The position numbers were made by a program, and so were the translations under genes. A stretch of DNA of 64,000 nt, taken from contig NC_009675.1 in assembly GCF_000017505.1 (NCBI RefSeq), positions 3,295,001 to 3,359,000 of the forward strand, written 5' to 3'. Below, piece by piece: positions 34,575-44,249 of the stretch. The stretch's first letter is position 1, and each line of letters opens with the position of its first letter. The DNA is from Anaeromyxobacter sp. Fw109-5. GTDB lineage: Bacteria; Myxococcota; Myxococcia; Myxococcales; Anaeromyxobacteraceae. The notes under the pieces were generated by a model that had not been told where the DNA came from, searched no databases, and worked only from the letters and a program-made list of their open reading frames with translations.

Positions 34575-37553
34575 ATGTCGTCGAGACCGCTCGTCGGTCT
34601 GGCGCTCGCCGCGTTCGTCGCCGCGTGCTCCAGCTCGAGCCCGAAGAAGACCGAGAAGCCATGTAGCGTGACCTGCGCAGCACCGAACGTCTGCGTCGGA
34701 GAGGTCTGCAGCCCTCCCTCCTGCACGGACGGCGTGCGCGATGGCGACGAGACGGCCGTGGACTGCGGCGGCGCGTGCGCGCCGTGCACCAGCGGCGGCG
34801 CGTGCACCCTCCCGGAGGACTGCGACTCCGGCGTGTGCTCCGATGGGTCGTGCGCCGCGGCGAGCTGCGGTGACGGCGTCGAGAACGGTCAGGAGACGGA
34901 CGTGGACTGCGGCGGGAGCTGCTCGCCGTGTCCCGGCGGCGGCGCCTGCACCGGCGGGGGCGATTGCGCCTCCGGCGTCTGCGCCTCGGGGACCTGCGCG
35001 GAGCCCTCCTGCGACGACTCCGTCCAGAACGGCGACGAGACCGACGCCGACTGCGGCGGCTCGTGCGCGCCGTGCGCGAGCGGGGACGGCTGTGAATCCG
35101 GAAGCGACTGCGCCTCCGGAGCGTGCGCGTCCGGCGTGTGTACCCCGCCTGGCTGCGCGGACGGCGTGAAGAATGGCAGCGAGACCGACGTGGACTGCGG
35201 CGGCGCGTGCGCGGCGTGCGGCGTCGGCGGCGGCTGCGGCGCCGGGAGCGACTGCGGCTCGGGCGTTTGCAGCGAGGGCGCGTGCGTCGCCCCGACGTGC
35301 TCCGACGGTGTCACGAACGGGACCGAATCGGACGTGGACTGCGGCGGCACCTGCGAGCCATGCCCCGACGACGCGGGCTGCAACTCCCCCGCCGACTGCG
35401 CGTCGCAGGTCTGCACCAGCGGCGCTTGCCAGACGCCGACCTGCGATGATCGAGCGAAGAACGGGGACGAGACCGGTACCGACTGCGGCGGGCCGGCCTG
35501 TGGGCCGTGCGCGAACGGAGGCGGGTGCACCGAGGGGGCGGACTGCCTCTCCGGCACGTGCGCCGTCGGCGTCTGCGCCGACCCGAGCTGCACCGATGGG
35601 CAGCCCAACGGCACCGAGACCGGCACCGACTGCGGCGGCGGGAGCTGCCCGCCCTGTGGCGCGAACGAGGGCTGCGTCGTCCCGGCCGACTGCGCCTCCC
35701 AGGTCTGCACCGGCGGGGTGTGTCAGGCGCCTGCCTGCGACGACCAGGTGAAGAACGGCGACGAGAGCGACGTGGACTGCGGCGGGACCACGTGCGCTGG
35801 GTGCGTCGACGGGTTCTCCTGCGCGGGCCCTGAGGACTGCGCCTCTGCGAAGTGCATCGCCGGCGTCTGCTACCCGCAGTTCTGCGGGAACGCGCGGCTG
35901 GACGGCGACGAGACCGACGTCGACTGCGGCGGCTCTTGCCTCGCTTGCGGCCCCGGGGGCGCCTGCATCACTCCCGAGGACTGCACCTCGGGCGTGTGCA
36001 CCGGGAACGTCTGCCTCTCCCCCACCTGCGATGATCGCGTGAAGAACGGCCCCGAGACCGACGTCGACTGTGGGGGCCCGACGTGCAACGCGTGCACGAC
36101 CGGGTACCAGTGTGCCACCGGTACCGACTGCACCTCCGGAATCTGCACGGATGGGATCTGCCAGGCCCCGACCTGCGTCGACCAGGTGAAGAACGGGTTC
36201 GAGACCGGCGTCGACTGCGGCGGCTCCTGCGCGGGCTGCGGTGACGGCGGCGCGTGCCGGGTCGGCCCCGATTGCGACTCCGGCGTCTGCGCCGGGAACG
36301 TCTGCCAGGCACCGACCTGCGCGGACGGAGTGAAGAACGGCGCGGAGACGGGCGAGGACTGCGGCGGCGGAACCTGCAGCCCGTGCGAGAACCGCGAGGG
36401 TTGCGCCTCGAACGGCGACTGCGCGTCGGGCCTCTGCGTGAGCGGCGTGTGCGTCGCCGAACACTGCACGGACGCTGCGACCAACGGGGGCGAGACCGGT
36501 CTCGACTGCGGCGGCCCGGACTGCGCGCCGTGCGGCGACGGAGGGAATTGCCAGGTCGGGACCGACTGCGCCTCCGGCGTGTGCACGAACGGCACGTGTG
36601 CGCCGGCGACCTGCACCGACGGCGCGAAGAACGGTGACGAGAGCGACGCCGACTGCGGCGGGTCCTGCCCGGACTGCGGCGCGAACCAGGCCTGCACGTC
36701 GCCGTCCGACTGCGCGTCGGGGGTGTGCGTGAGCGGCGCTTGCCGAGATGCGACCTGCACCGACGCGGTCGAGAACGGCGGCGAGAGCGACATCGACTGT
36801 GGCGGCACCTGCCCGGCTTGCCCGCTCGGGCGGACGTGCACGAGCCCAGCCGACTGCAACGCGGGCGCGTGCGTCGCCGGGAAGTGCGCCGCGGTGAGCT
36901 GCGTGGCGCTGAAGCGCAGCGGGCTGGGCTTCCCCACGGGCACGTACTTCATCGCGCCGAACGGGACCTCGCCCGTCACGGCCTACTGCGACATGCGCAC
37001 GCTCGGCGGGGGCTGGACGCTGGTTCTCCGCGCGACGTCGACGAGCGGAGCGGAGTACCCGGCGGGCCTCGCCTACACGCAGTCCTACTCGGATTGGCTC
37101 ACGTCCGGCGTGGGGAGCCCGGTCGTCGCGCCGAAGGTGCTCTCGAGCCAGTACGTGTTCCCTCTCGAGCAGCTGAGGCGCCTCACCCTGCTCAGGAACG
37201 CGTACCTGCGCTTCTCCGCCGACGGCGTCACCCAGGTCGCGCGTCTCCGCAAGGTGAAGCTGTCCCCGGAGTACGCCATCCAGGGCCAGAATGGGCTAGC
37301 CGTCGCCGAGAAGCTCTGTGGGATCCAGTCGACCACGAGCTGCTTCCTGCGGGATCGTGGCATGCCGTTCGCGGCCCAGGGCGGCCCGGTTGGCCCCGCC
37401 GGCGCATGCGTCCTCGCGAACGGAGGGGTCGGGTTCTGGTACGACCCGAGCGGCTGCTACTCGCACAACCCGTTCCACGTGGACGACCCAGTCGCCTTCT
37501 CGAGAACGACGTCGGCCTCGGACACCGGGCACTGGAGCTGGTGGGTGCGCTGA
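34575..37553 (+). CDS. Cys-rich repeat lipoprotein with fibrinogen-like C-terminus
   Basis: A 992-residue lipoprotein (lipobox VAAC, lipid on C18). Residues about 50-778 are fifteen tandem repeats of 48-49 residues on the pattern C-D/TDGVKNGDET-DVDCGG-C-PC-GC-DC-SGVC-GVC, each with eight cysteines that probably form four disulfides. The last 215 residues resemble a fibrinogen C-terminal domain: SGLGFPTGTYFIAPNG, then AYCDMRTLGGGWTLVLR. Such modules bind ligands or carbohydrate in animals. It is likely an extended stalk with an adhesive head on the outer membrane. A strong hairpin follows the stop. Confidence 0.85.
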   Translation: MSSRPLVGLALAAFVAACSSSSPKKTEKPCSVTCAAPNVCVGEVCSPPSCTDGVRDGDETAVDCGGACAPCTSGGACTLPEDCDSGVCSDGSCAAASCGDGVENGQETDVDCGGSCSPCPGGGACTGGGDCASGVCASGTCAEPSCDDSVQNGDETDADCGGSCAPCASGDGCESGSDCASGACASGVCTPPGCADGVKNGSETDVDCGGACAACGVGGGCGAGSDCGSGVCSEGACVAPTCSDGVTNGTESDVDCGGTCEPCPDDAGCNSPADCASQVCTSGACQTPTCDDRAKNGDETGTDCGGPACGPCANGGGCTEGADCLSGTCAVGVCADPSCTDGQPNGTETGTDCGGGSCPPCGANEGCVVPADCASQVCTGGVCQAPACDDQVKNGDESDVDCGGTTCAGCVDGFSCAGPEDCASAKCIAGVCYPQFCGNARLDGDETDVDCGGSCLACGPGGACITPEDCTSGVCTGNVCLSPTCDDRVKNGPETDVDCGGPTCNACTTGYQCATGTDCTSGICTDGICQAPTCVDQVKNGFETGVDCGGSCAGCGDGGACRVGPDCDSGVCAGNVCQAPTCADGVKNGAETGEDCGGGTCSPCENREGCASNGDCASGLCVSGVCVAEHCTDAATNGGETGLDCGGPDCAPCGDGGNCQVGTDCASGVCTNGTCAPATCTDGAKNGDESDADCGGSCPDCGANQACTSPSDCASGVCVSGACRDATCTDAVENGGESDIDCGGTCPACPLGRTCTSPADCNAGACVAGKCAAVSCVALKRSGLGFPTGTYFIAPNGTSPVTAYCDMRTLGGGWTLVLRATSTSGAEYPAGLAYTQSYSDWLTSGVGSPVVAPKVLSSQYVFPLEQLRRLTLLRNAYLRFSADGVTQVARLRKVKLSPEYAIQGQNGLAVAEKLCGIQSTTSCFLRDRGMPFAAQGGPVGPAGACVLANGGVGFWYDPSGCYSHNPFHVDDPVAFSRTTSASDTGHWSWWVR

Positions 37554-37561
37554 GGGCGCAG

Positions 37562-37597
37562 GCGTCCGGAGCGGCGCGACGATGCCGCTCCGGACGC
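37562..37597. terminator. Bidirectional terminator hairpin
   Basis: GCGTCCGGAGCGGC (37562-37575) and its exact complement (37584-37597) form a 14-bp stem with an 8-base loop, nine bases after the stop of the Cys-repeat gene and 16 before the convergent thioesterase stop. There is no T tract. Confidence 0.65.
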
Positions 37598-37613
37598 TCC
37601 GCCGGCGCGCTCC

Positions 37614-38055
37614 TCACCCAGCGTGAGCGGGCGCGCCGACCACGGCGCGGAACGCCGCCGGCATGCTGACCACCCGGCGAGCCCCGTAGTCGAAGAAGAC
37701 GATCCCGGTCTTCACCCGCGCGATCTCCCGGCCGGTGGCGACGTCCGAGATCCGGTAGAGGAGATCGCACCCGCGCGTGCGCACGTCGTCCGGGGCGATC
37801 TCGACCGCGAGCGTCATCCCGTGGCGCCCCTCCGCCCGGTAGACGATCGCCGCGTCCACCATGAGGATCCCGGCGCCGCCCACGTCGAGCTCGCCGAGCC
37901 CGTGCGCCGCGAGGAAGCGGACGCGCGCCTCGTGCGCGATGGGCGAGCACCGCGTCGTTGCCGAGGTGCCCGCCGTAGTTCACGTCGCCGATGCGGACCG
38001 GGATCTCGGTGCGGAAGAGGAACGTGTCGGGGAGCGCGATCTCGACTCGGGCCAT
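37614..38055 (-). pseudogene. Acyl-CoA thioesterase (hotdog), frameshifted
   Basis: One frame encodes MARVEIALPDTFLFRTEIPVRIGDVNYGGHLGNDAVL and then turns to Arg-rich noise. A second frame from about 37945 to 37614 gives AHEARVRFLAAHG, then VDAAIVYRAEG and RGCDLLYRISDVATGREIARVKTGIVFFDY. Joined, they make a normal 4HBT-type thioesterase of about 146 residues with the NYGGHLGNDA active-site loop. One extra C in the CCC near 37945-37948 explains the break, so it is either a sequencing error or a young pseudogene. Start 38055 is uncertain; a GTG at 38082 is in frame. Confidence 0.7.
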
Positions 38056-38104
38056 GCCCTCCCGTACCGCGAAAGCGGCCACGACGGCCAGGGCGCCCCT
38101 CGAG

Positions 38105-38710
38105 TCACGTCCCGCAGAGCACCCGCACCTTCCGGACGGCGACGTCCACCTCCGCGGCGACGCGCGCGCGGAGCAGCTCCTCCTTCGCCGCCGAGCAGCG
38201 CGCGGCGTCCTCCTGCGCGCTCCGCGCGAGCGCCGGGTCGGACGGCTCCGGCGGCGCGGGCTCGCAGAGCGCTCCGGAGACGCGGCGGAGGTTCGTGAAC
38301 CGCGCGGTCTCGACCGCCACGCAGTCGCCGGGACGGAGGTCCGGCTGCTCGGTCACGACCCGCACCGAGCGCCCGTCCAGCAGGGTCACCGTGTACATCC
38401 AGGCCGGCATGGCGCCCTCGGCGGCAGCCGTCACCGCGCCGCCCACGAACGCGCCGGCGATCATCCCCGCCAGCGCGTCGGCCGGGCCGTGGTGATGGCC
38501 GCCGGTCGCGAGGAGTCCGATGAGCCCCCCGAGCAGGGCGCCGGCGGGCGCGTTGGACGGCCGCGCCACGTGCTCGGCGCCCACGACGCGCCCGTGCTCG
38601 ATGGTGACGTACGGCTCGAGCGGTGGACCTCCGGGCGCGTGGACGCAACCGGAGGGGAGCGCGAGCGCGGCGACGAGCGACGCGAACGCGAGACGGGGAC
38701 GGGACGTCAT
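38105..38710 (-). CDS. Glycine-zipper lipoprotein, hypothetical
   Basis: A 201-residue protein with a lipobox (PSGC, C22). Residues about 55-100 hold a glycine-zipper-like hydrophobic segment (GALLGGLIGLLATGG, then AGMIAGAFVGGAVTAAAEG) as in Gram-negative surface lipoproteins such as the 17-kDa antigen family. The C-terminal half is soluble with three more cysteines. Function is unknown. It precedes the thioesterase gene by 50 bases on the same strand. Confidence 0.6.
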   Translation of the reverse strand: MTSRPRLAFASLVAALALPSGCVHAPGGPPLEPYVTIEHGRVVGAEHVARPSNAPAGALLGGLIGLLATGGHHHGPADALAGMIAGAFVGGAVTAAAEGAMPAWMYTVTLLDGRSVRVVTEQPDLRPGDCVAVETARFTNLRRVSGALCEPAPPEPSDPALARSAQEDAARCSAAKEELLRARVAAEVDVAVRKVRVLCGT

Positions 38711-38893
38711 GGCGACCGACCTCTCCTGCTGGCGCGATCCTACGCGCGCGGGAACGCGGCGGAGCGCGCTCGCCACGGGCGCTTGGGTTCGCGGCATCGG
38801 GCTGAGGCGTCTCGCGCCAATCGCTCGCCTGCTCGTCCGGCGCCGAAGGGCACGTTGTCCCGTCCCCTCCTCCGCGGGTAGGCTGCCGCTCCC

Positions 38894-39604
38894 ATGATCT
38901 CGATCACGCGCTCGCTCCTCGCCGTCGCGCTGCTCGCCCGCGGCGCGCCCGCCCTGGCGCAGTCGTCCCTCTCGGCGCCCGGCGCCGCGCCCGCTTTCGG
39001 CGCGGAGGCGGAGTCCACGGCGGGCTGCCACTGCTTCCGCGACCGCACGTTCGAGCTCGAGCGGCCTGCGGCGGCGGACCCGTACATCCTGGCGACCACG
39101 CGCAGCTCGCTGCTGTCCGCGGCGTTCGGGCCCGCGAAGGCGAGCCTCGTGCAGGCGGTGATGACCGGCACGCCGCCGGAGGACCTGTGGATCGCGCACT
39201 TCGCCGCGGCGCGGGCGGGCGCGGAGCCGGGCGCGCTGCTCGAGGCGAAGGGCGCGAAGGGCGCCTGGAAGGCGGCGCTCGCGGGTACGAAGGGGATCGA
39301 CGGCCCGTTCGCGGCTGCGCTCGCCCGCGGCGCGCCCGACGCCGAGCTCGCGGCGCTCGCCGTGGAGGACGTCCTCGTGCGGCGCGCCGGGTCCACCGCC
39401 GAGGAGGTCCACGCGCTCCGCCAGGCGGGCGCGTCCACCGAGGACACGATCGTCGCGATCGTGCTCTCGAAGAAGCTCGCCACCCCCGCGGTGCCGCTCG
39501 TGCAGCGGGTGCGCGGCGGACACGCCACCTGGGGCCGCGTGCTGAACGACGCGGGGATCGTGCCGAAGCAGATGGACGGGATCGTGCGGGCCCTCGTGCG
39601 TTGA
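38894..39604 (+). CDS. Hypothetical exported protein
   Basis: A 236-residue protein with a signal peptide (1-22, ending ALA). A Cys pair CHC (45-47) opens the mature domain, followed by an alpha-helical repeat-like region of short Ala/Leu-rich helices, including EDVLVRRAGSTAEEVHALR. No family recognised. It is divergent from the glycine-zipper lipoprotein and convergent with the endonuclease V-like gene (six bases between stops). Confidence 0.55.
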   Translation: MISITRSLLAVALLARGAPALAQSSLSAPGAAPAFGAEAESTAGCHCFRDRTFELERPAAADPYILATTRSSLLSAAFGPAKASLVQAVMTGTPPEDLWIAHFAAARAGAEPGALLEAKGAKGAWKAALAGTKGIDGPFAAALARGAPDAELAALAVEDVLVRRAGSTAEEVHALRQAGASTEDTIVAIVLSKKLATPAVPLVQRVRGGHATWGRVLNDAGIVPKQMDGIVRALVR

Positions 39605-39610
39605 CCCCGC

Positions 39611-40306
39611 TCACCCGTCCCGCAGCGCCCGCGCCCGCTGGACGGCGCGGCGCAGCGGCTCAGGGAAGCGCGTGCCGCGCGTGGCGGCGAGCACGACCTC
39701 GGCCGCGATCTCGGGCGTGGTCCGCCAGCCCGCGTGGGCGACGATCGGGTGGACCCCTGCGCGCGTCCGCACCCGGCACGCGACCTCCTCGCCGTCGCGC
39801 GTGAGCGGGGCTCGCGCGCCGACGCGGTCCTCCGGCAGCGGCCCGCCGGCCACGAGCGGCCGGCGCGTGACGCCGACGGAGGGCAGGCCGAGCGCCGCGC
39901 CCAGCTTCACCGCGAGCCCGCAGGCGCGAGGGTGGTCTCTCCCCGCCGCGTGGACGAGGAGCAGGCCGGGGGCCTCGGGGAGCGCGACCACCGCCTCCGC
40001 GAGCAGGGGCCCCTCGCGCAGCGCGAGCAGCCCGCTCTCGAACCCTGCGCGGAGGGCGCCGACCGCCGCCGAGTACGCGAGCGCGGCCAGGCCGTCGCGG
40101 CCCAGCTCGACGAGCGCCGCCGCGGCGAAGCCGAGCTCCTCCTCCGCGGCGACCGCCCCGCCACGACGCGAGACGACGGCGCACCCCGCGACTCGCAGGG
40201 CCCCGCCCTCCCACCCCCACGGCGGAGGACGCGCGGCGCCGAGCCTCGCCTGAGCGTCCTCCAGCTCCGCACGCGTGCGCGGCCAACCGCGGAGCGCGAC
40301 GCTCAC
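39611..40306 (-). CDS. Endonuclease V-like protein lacking catalytic aspartates
   Basis: A 231-residue protein that aligns with endonuclease V (Nfi) along its length: LREGP (E98), PGLLLVHAAGRDHPRACGLAVKLG (113-135) and LPSVGVTR (141-148). In E. coli Nfi the metal-binding residues are D35, E89 and D110. Here the first lies at A43 (VAGCAVV) and the last at H119 (LLVHAAG), while the glutamate and the HP motif (H125) remain. The fold is probably kept but the deaminated-DNA nuclease activity is likely lost or altered. Its start overlaps the PEBP gene by four bases. Confidence 0.75.
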   Translation of the reverse strand: MSVALRGWPRTRAELEDAQARLGAARPPPWGWEGGALRVAGCAVVSRRGGAVAAEEELGFAAAALVELGRDGLAALAYSAAVGALRAGFESGLLALREGPLLAEAVVALPEAPGLLLVHAAGRDHPRACGLAVKLGAALGLPSVGVTRRPLVAGGPLPEDRVGARAPLTRDGEEVACRVRTRAGVHPIVAHAGWRTTPEIAAEVVLAATRGTRFPEPLRRAVQRARALRDG

Positions 40307-40782
40307 CGGCTCTTCTTCTGGTACGTCCCCATGACCCGCGCCTCCTCGAGGACGTGGCCCTTCATCGCCGCCTCGAGCTCCGCCTTCGTCGGGTGGCCCA
40401 GGTCAGGGAGCGCCGTGTCGAGCGCGTACAGCTTGAAGAAGTAGCGGTGACGGCCGATGGGCGGGCACGGCCCACCGTACCCGGTGCGCTTCCAGTCGTT
40501 GATCCCCTCGCGCGTGCCCGGCGGAAGATCCTTCGCCGCGACCGCCTCGGGCAGGCCCTTCGCATCGGATGGCAGCCCGTAGAGCACCCAGTGCACGTAG
40601 GTCATCTTGGGCGCCCTGGGATCGGGCGCGTCCGGATCGTCCACGACGAGCGCCAGGCTCCTCGCGCCCGCCGGGACGCCCGACCACGCGAGCGCCGGCG
40701 ACGTATCCTCCCCCTCGCACGTGTGGACCTGCGGGACCTCGCCTCCGTCCTCGAAGGCGGTGGAGCGGATCGACATCGTCAT
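40303..40782 (-). CDS. YbhB/YbcL-type phosphatidylethanolamine-binding-like protein
   Basis: A 159-residue cytosolic protein of the Raf kinase inhibitor-like (PEBP) family: ALVVDDPDAPDP, YVHWVLYGLP, and GYGGPCPPIGRHRYFFKLYALD, which contain the conserved anion-binding pocket residues. Bacterial members have no settled function. It is translationally coupled to the downstream endonuclease V-like gene. Confidence 0.88.
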   Translation of the reverse strand: MTMSIRSTAFEDGGEVPQVHTCEGEDTSPALAWSGVPAGARSLALVVDDPDAPDPRAPKMTYVHWVLYGLPSDAKGLPEAVAAKDLPPGTREGINDWKRTGYGGPCPPIGRHRYFFKLYALDTALPDLGHPTKAELEAAMKGHVLEEARVMGTYQKKSR

Positions 40783-40843
40783 GACGCTTCCCCCTCTGGC
40801 GGCGGCGCAGGCGACCGCGGCCGCCGCGTCCCCCGCGGCTCGG

Positions 40844-42145
<1,302 letters not shown>

Positions 42146-42538
42146 TCACAGGCCGCCGATCGGCTGCCCGAAGGTGAACTCGACGAGGTGCCCGTCCGGA
42201 TCGCGGACCATGGTCACGTAGCCGATGTCGCCGCCGCCGTCGAACGGGGGCTCGGCGAGGATGCCGAGCCGCGCGCCCTCGGCCGCGAGGCGATCCACCT
42301 CGGCGCGCGCCTCGCACTGGAAGCCGAGGTGGTCGAGGCGGAAGTCCACGCGGGTGAGGTAGAGCACGAGCACGAACGCCGGCGGACCGTCCGGCCGCGC
42401 CGCGGGCGCGAGCCAGACGGTGTGCCCTCCGGGACGGCCGTCGCGGACGACCTCCAGCCCGCAGAACCGCCGGTAGAAGGCGATCGAGCGCTCCAGGTCC
42501 GCGACCTTGACGACGACGTGGGTCCAGCGGGCGGCCAT
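42146..42538 (-). CDS. VOC-family (glyoxalase-like) protein
   Basis: A 130-residue protein of the vicinal oxygen chelate fold, with two beta-alpha-beta-beta-beta modules: WTHVVVKVADLERSIAFYRRFCGLE at the start and DGGGDIGYVTMVRDPDGHLVEFTFGQP at the end. Metal ligands are H7, H72 or nearby (DHLGF) and E121 (LVEF). Members are dioxygenases, glyoxalases or resistance proteins; this one cannot be placed further. Confidence 0.85.
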   Translation of the reverse strand: MAARWTHVVVKVADLERSIAFYRRFCGLEVVRDGRPGGHTVWLAPAARPDGPPAFVLVLYLTRVDFRLDHLGFQCEARAEVDRLAAEGARLGILAEPPFDGGGDIGYVTMVRDPDGHLVEFTFGQPIGGL

Positions 42539-42642
42539 GACGGCAGTATCGCCGCGGCGCCGCGAAAGTCACCCGGCTCCGCGGCGCGCATCCCGTCCGC
42601 TCCGCTCCACGACGGCGCCCGCGCGCGGGTTATGGTGCCCGC

Positions 42643-43320
42643 ATGCCGGGGAGCCTCCTCTCGCGCCCGATCTCCGCGCCGCGCCGCGCCGTGCACGTGG
42701 GCGACGGCGTCGCCTGGCTCGAGGCGGGAGCGCTCCCGGCCGACCACGCGCTGGTGACGTCGCTCCCGGACGCGTCCGAGCTGCCGGCGCTCGGGGCCGA
42801 CGGGTGGCGGCGCTGGTTCCTCGCCGCCGCGGAGCGCGCCTGCCGCGCCGTCGCGGACGAGGCGGTCGCGATCTTCTACCAGACGGACGTGAAGCGCGAC
42901 GGCGCCTGGGTGGACAAGGCGTTCCTCGTGCAGCTCGCGGCGGAGCGCGCCGGCAGCGCCCTCCTGTGGCACAAGATCGTCTGCCGCGTCGCCCCGGGGA
43001 CGACCACCGTCGGCCGGCCCGCCTACGCGCACCTCCTCTGCGTGAGCCGGGCGCTGCGGCTCGCGCCGGGCCAGTCGTCGCCGGACGTCCTGCCCGTGGC
43101 GGGCGCCATGACCTGGCCCCGCGCGATGCCGCTCGAGGCCTGCGCCGCCGCGGCGCGATTCCTCGTCGCGCACACCCGCTGCCGGACGGTGGTGGATCCG
43201 TTCTGCGGGCTCGGCTCGATGCTCGCGGTCGCGAACGCCCACGGGCTCGACGCCGTGGGCGTGGAGCTCTCCCGCCAGCGCGCGGAGCGGGCGCGCGCGC
43301 TCGCCCTGCCCTGCGCCTGA
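42643..43320 (+). CDS. Methyltransferase-like protein with DNA/RNA MTase motif
   Basis: A 225-residue protein. The C-terminal third has a clear SAM-binding motif, VVDPFCGLGSMLAVANAHGLDAVGVELS (about 185-212), in the form used by N6/N4 DNA methylases and TRM11-like RNA methylases. Motif I comes last, so the domain would be permuted. The middle (IFYQTDVKRDGAWVDKAFL) is distinctive, but I see no DPPY-type catalytic motif. The target is unknown. Confidence 0.6.
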   Translation: MPGSLLSRPISAPRRAVHVGDGVAWLEAGALPADHALVTSLPDASELPALGADGWRRWFLAAAERACRAVADEAVAIFYQTDVKRDGAWVDKAFLVQLAAERAGSALLWHKIVCRVAPGTTTVGRPAYAHLLCVSRALRLAPGQSSPDVLPVAGAMTWPRAMPLEACAAAARFLVAHTRCRTVVDPFCGLGSMLAVANAHGLDAVGVELSRQRAERARALALPCA

Positions 43321-43367
43321 TCGCGCCGCCGCGAGCGAGCCCGCGCCCGGGGCCACGGGCAGCGCGA

Positions 43368-43844
43368 TCACTCACCGAGGGTCGCGCGCAGGAACCAGCC
43401 GTGCTTCTCGAACTCGGTGGCGATCCCTGTGAGGAGATCCACCGTGTCGAGGTCCCGGTGCTCCTCGGCGACCGCGCGAGCCGATCGGAGGCCGGCGAGG
43501 TAGACCTCGATCCGGTCCGCCAGGAGCCGGACGTGGTCGAGGTCGCGCGTCGTCTCCTGCGGGTACTCCGGCAGCCGGGACGCGCCGGCGACGTGCCGGG
43601 CGGTGCCGTACGCCTTGGCCCCGAGCGTCACCGCGCGCTCGGCCACCGAGTCGTCGTGCGCGGCGAGCGACACGGCGAACGTCTCGAGGAGCGGGTGCAG
43701 CGCCGCGAAGTGCGGGCCCTTGACGTTCCAGTGGGCCACCTTGAGCTGGCCGTGCAGGTCGAGGCCGTCGGCGAGCACCTCGTTCAAGGCGGCGGCGATC
43801 CGACGGCGGGACTCCTCGGGCAGCGGGTTCGGGCTTCGGTACAT
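43368..43844 (-). CDS. dps: Dps family ferritin-like protein
   Basis: A 158-residue four-helix protein. The ferroxidase site residues of Dps are visible in LKVAHWNVKGPHFAALHPLLE (H and the later E) and HDDSVAERAVTLG. Dps dodecamers store iron and shield DNA from peroxide. AGGAGGAAG before the ATG at 43844 favours it over an upstream in-frame codon. An AACCA-N6-TGGTT inverted repeat at 43912-43927, about 70 bases upstream, could be part of its promoter. Confidence 0.92.
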   Translation of the reverse strand: MYRSPNPLPEESRRRIAAALNEVLADGLDLHGQLKVAHWNVKGPHFAALHPLLETFAVSLAAHDDSVAERAVTLGAKAYGTARHVAGASRLPEYPQETTRDLDHVRLLADRIEVYLAGLRSARAVAEEHRDLDTVDLLTGIATEFEKHGWFLRATLGE

Positions 43845-43911
43845 GCGTGCTTCCTCCTGTTCGGGAGACACGATGCGCCACGGCCGTCGATAGCGCCAAG
43901 ACATCGTAACG

Positions 43912-43927
43912 AACCATGTGATTGGTT
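43912..43927. promoter_or_regulatory. Inverted repeat upstream of dps
   Basis: AACCA-TGTGAT-TGGTT, a 5+6+5 inverted repeat in a locally AT-richer stretch 68 bases upstream of the dps start. It may be an operator or promoter element. It does not match the OxyR or Fur consensus. Confidence 0.3.
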
Positions 43928-43931
43928 AAGC

Positions 43932-44216
43932 CTATCGCCTGCGCGTGCGGCGCCCGGGCCTCGACTGCACCAGGGCGAGCTTCTCCGCCCGCGTGAGCCG
44001 CTTCAGCGCCGCCTCGCGCCGGAGCGCGGCGGAGCGGTCCCCGGCCCGCTCCGTGTAGACGAGCACCACCGGCAGGCGCGCGCGGGTATAGCGCGCGCCG
44101 TCGCCGGCCGCGTGCCGCGCGACCCGGCGCTCCACGTCGTTGGTCGCCCCGGTGTAGAGCGAGCCGTCCCCGCAGCGCAGGACGTACACGTGCCAGGTCG
44201 GGCCGCGCCGCGCCAT
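43932..44216 (-). CDS. GIY-YIG domain protein
   Basis: A 94-residue single-domain protein of the UvrC-like GIY-YIG family: WHVYVLRCGDGSLYTGATNDVERRVARH (with Y-V and YTG in place of GIY and YIG), the conserved arginine, and the C-terminal EAALKRLTRAEKLALV. Small stand-alone members (YhbQ-like) are common and may be structure-specific nucleases. The start at 44216 (MARRG) is chosen over 44234 as the domain starts soon after. Confidence 0.85.
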   Translation of the reverse strand: MARRGPTWHVYVLRCGDGSLYTGATNDVERRVARHAAGDGARYTRARLPVVLVYTERAGDRSAALRREAALKRLTRAEKLALVQSRPGRRTRRR

Positions 44217-44249
44217 GCGGCAAAGCCCTAGCACGGGCAGGAGCGCCCG

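Noticed and set aside
34700-36900. Regular about 145-base periodicity that could be taken for a repeat array or CRISPR.
   Set aside because: The period is that of 48-49-residue coding repeats in a continuous frame; units are diverged and there are no spacers.
43321-43367. Inverted repeat TGATCGCGC ... GCGCGATCA between convergent genes as a terminator.
   Set aside because: The arms are 9 bp but the loop is over 30 bases, and the right arm includes the end of the dps frame; too weak to call.
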